Under the pieces are notes generated by a model, which saw nothing but the letters and a program-made list of their open reading frames with translations, was not told where the DNA came from and did no database searches. This document shows positions 5,878 through 6,125 of a stretch of DNA of 6,125 bases, one piece after another. The stretch spans positions 1 to 6,125 of the forward strand of contig DOHC01000098.1 in the NCBI GenBank assembly GCA_003535475.1, read 5' to 3'. Origin of the DNA: Nitrospiraceae bacterium (GTDB lineage Bacteria; Nitrospirota; Thermodesulfovibrionia; Thermodesulfovibrionales; UBA1546). A program made the translations under genes and the position numbers. Position 1 is the stretch's first letter. Every line of letters starts with the position of its first letter.

Positions 5878-6022
5878 CTAAGGAGTCCATAAGTAAAACC
5901 TCATAGTTTGTCATTCCCGCAGTCAGTAAGCGGGAATCCAGACAGTTAAGGAACTGGATGCCCGATTAAAAACTTCGGGCATGACAGACAAAGTTCTAAG
6001 ACTTTACTTATGAACTCCTTAG
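5878..6022. mobile_element. Miniature inverted-repeat element, copy 2 (145 bp) flanked by TA
   Basis: Terminal inverted repeats of 21 bp: left 5878-5898 (begins CTAAGGAGTCCATAAGTAAA) and right 6002-6022 (its complement reads CTAAGGAGTTCATAAGTAAA), differing at only two positions. TA lies directly outside both ends (5876-5877 and 6023-6024), as expected for a TA target-site duplication of IS630/mariner-type insertions. Inside are two hairpins: CCCGC/GCGGG with a 9-nt loop, then AATCCAG with a mirrored CTGGAT, and GCCCGA/TCGGGC around an A-rich loop. The sequence tttgtcattcccgc on the left is echoed as gggcatgacagacaaag on the right, so the whole unit could fold into a long cruciform. No coding capacity. 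It shares ends and core with 2112-2249. Mobilisation by a transposase acting in trans is inferred. Confidence 0.82.
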
Positions 6023-6024
6023 TA

Positions 6025-6125
6025 TCTGGACTAATTATTATAATTTATTTGCCCCAATCAGGGCAAAGGGCAATAAACTTTTTAACATTATCTATAGTAG
6101 TACTACATTCCACCAGCTATTGCAC
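6025..6125. other. Right-hand end, no gene recognised; small hairpin at 6049-6066
   Basis: About 100 bp beyond the second repeat contain no recognisable gene. A 6-bp inverted repeat TTGCCC-CAATCA-GGGCAA (6049-6066) is followed by AAGGGCAATAAACTTTTTAA. It could be a weak terminator of a gene outside the window or chance. On the - strand a short frame ending in ALCPDWGK stops at 6046-6048, but an in-frame TAG lies only about 21 codons upstream, so no gene is called. Confidence 0.3.

Noticed and set aside
6046..6110. Possible gene end on the - strand (…ALCPDWGK stop)
   Set aside because: An in-frame TAG lies about 21 codons upstream, leaving too little sequence to support a gene.

Overview
This window looks like a piece of an anaerobic, moderately AT-rich bacterial chromosome. 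The best guess is Nitrospirota/Thermodesulfovibrionia or a delta-proteobacterium-like lineage. That is inferred from protein style (three-cysteine LarE, GlcF-like iron-sulfur protein, TalC-type transaldolase) and from the 'gtcattcccgc...gcgggaatccag' repeats. No marker gene settles the taxonomy.

Left part (1-2919, + strand) is ordinary metabolism. A larE homologue (nickel-pincer cofactor sulfur transfer) overlaps by 17 bp a GlcF/lactate-oxidase-type iron-sulfur subunit with two 4Fe-4S motifs and two CCG domains. This pair plausibly joins lactate racemase cofactor assembly to 2-hydroxyacid oxidation. A small mobile-looking repeat separates it from a TalC-type transaldolase, which ends in a strong hairpin terminator at 2925-2950.

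Middle part (2962-4890, - strand) is a decayed accessory region. In the direction of transcription it holds: the N-terminal ~370 residues of a type IIG (Eco57I-like) restriction-modification protein with its PD-(D/E)xK nuclease domain but no methyltransferase; the C-terminal ~110 residues of a radical SAM protein, joined in another frame; and a DUF1016/YhcG-type nuclease gene with a good ribosome binding site, an internal deletion that changes frame, and a foreign-looking truncated end. I read this as the remains of a defence island collapsed by deletions, not as a working system.

Right part (4922-6125) has a secreted M28-family zinc aminopeptidase on the - strand, then a second copy of the repeat, then about 100 bp with nothing I can identify.

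The most notable structure is the repeat family. Two copies (2112-2249 and 5878-6022) share ~21-bp terminal inverted repeats, the same internal hairpin core and, in the better-preserved copy, flanking TA dinucleotides. This is the layout of a miniature inverted-repeat element mobilised by an IS630/mariner-type transposase. Each copy lies within ~25 bp of the start codon of a gene. A truncated piece of the same core may open the window. I did not find a convincing new multi-gene system.
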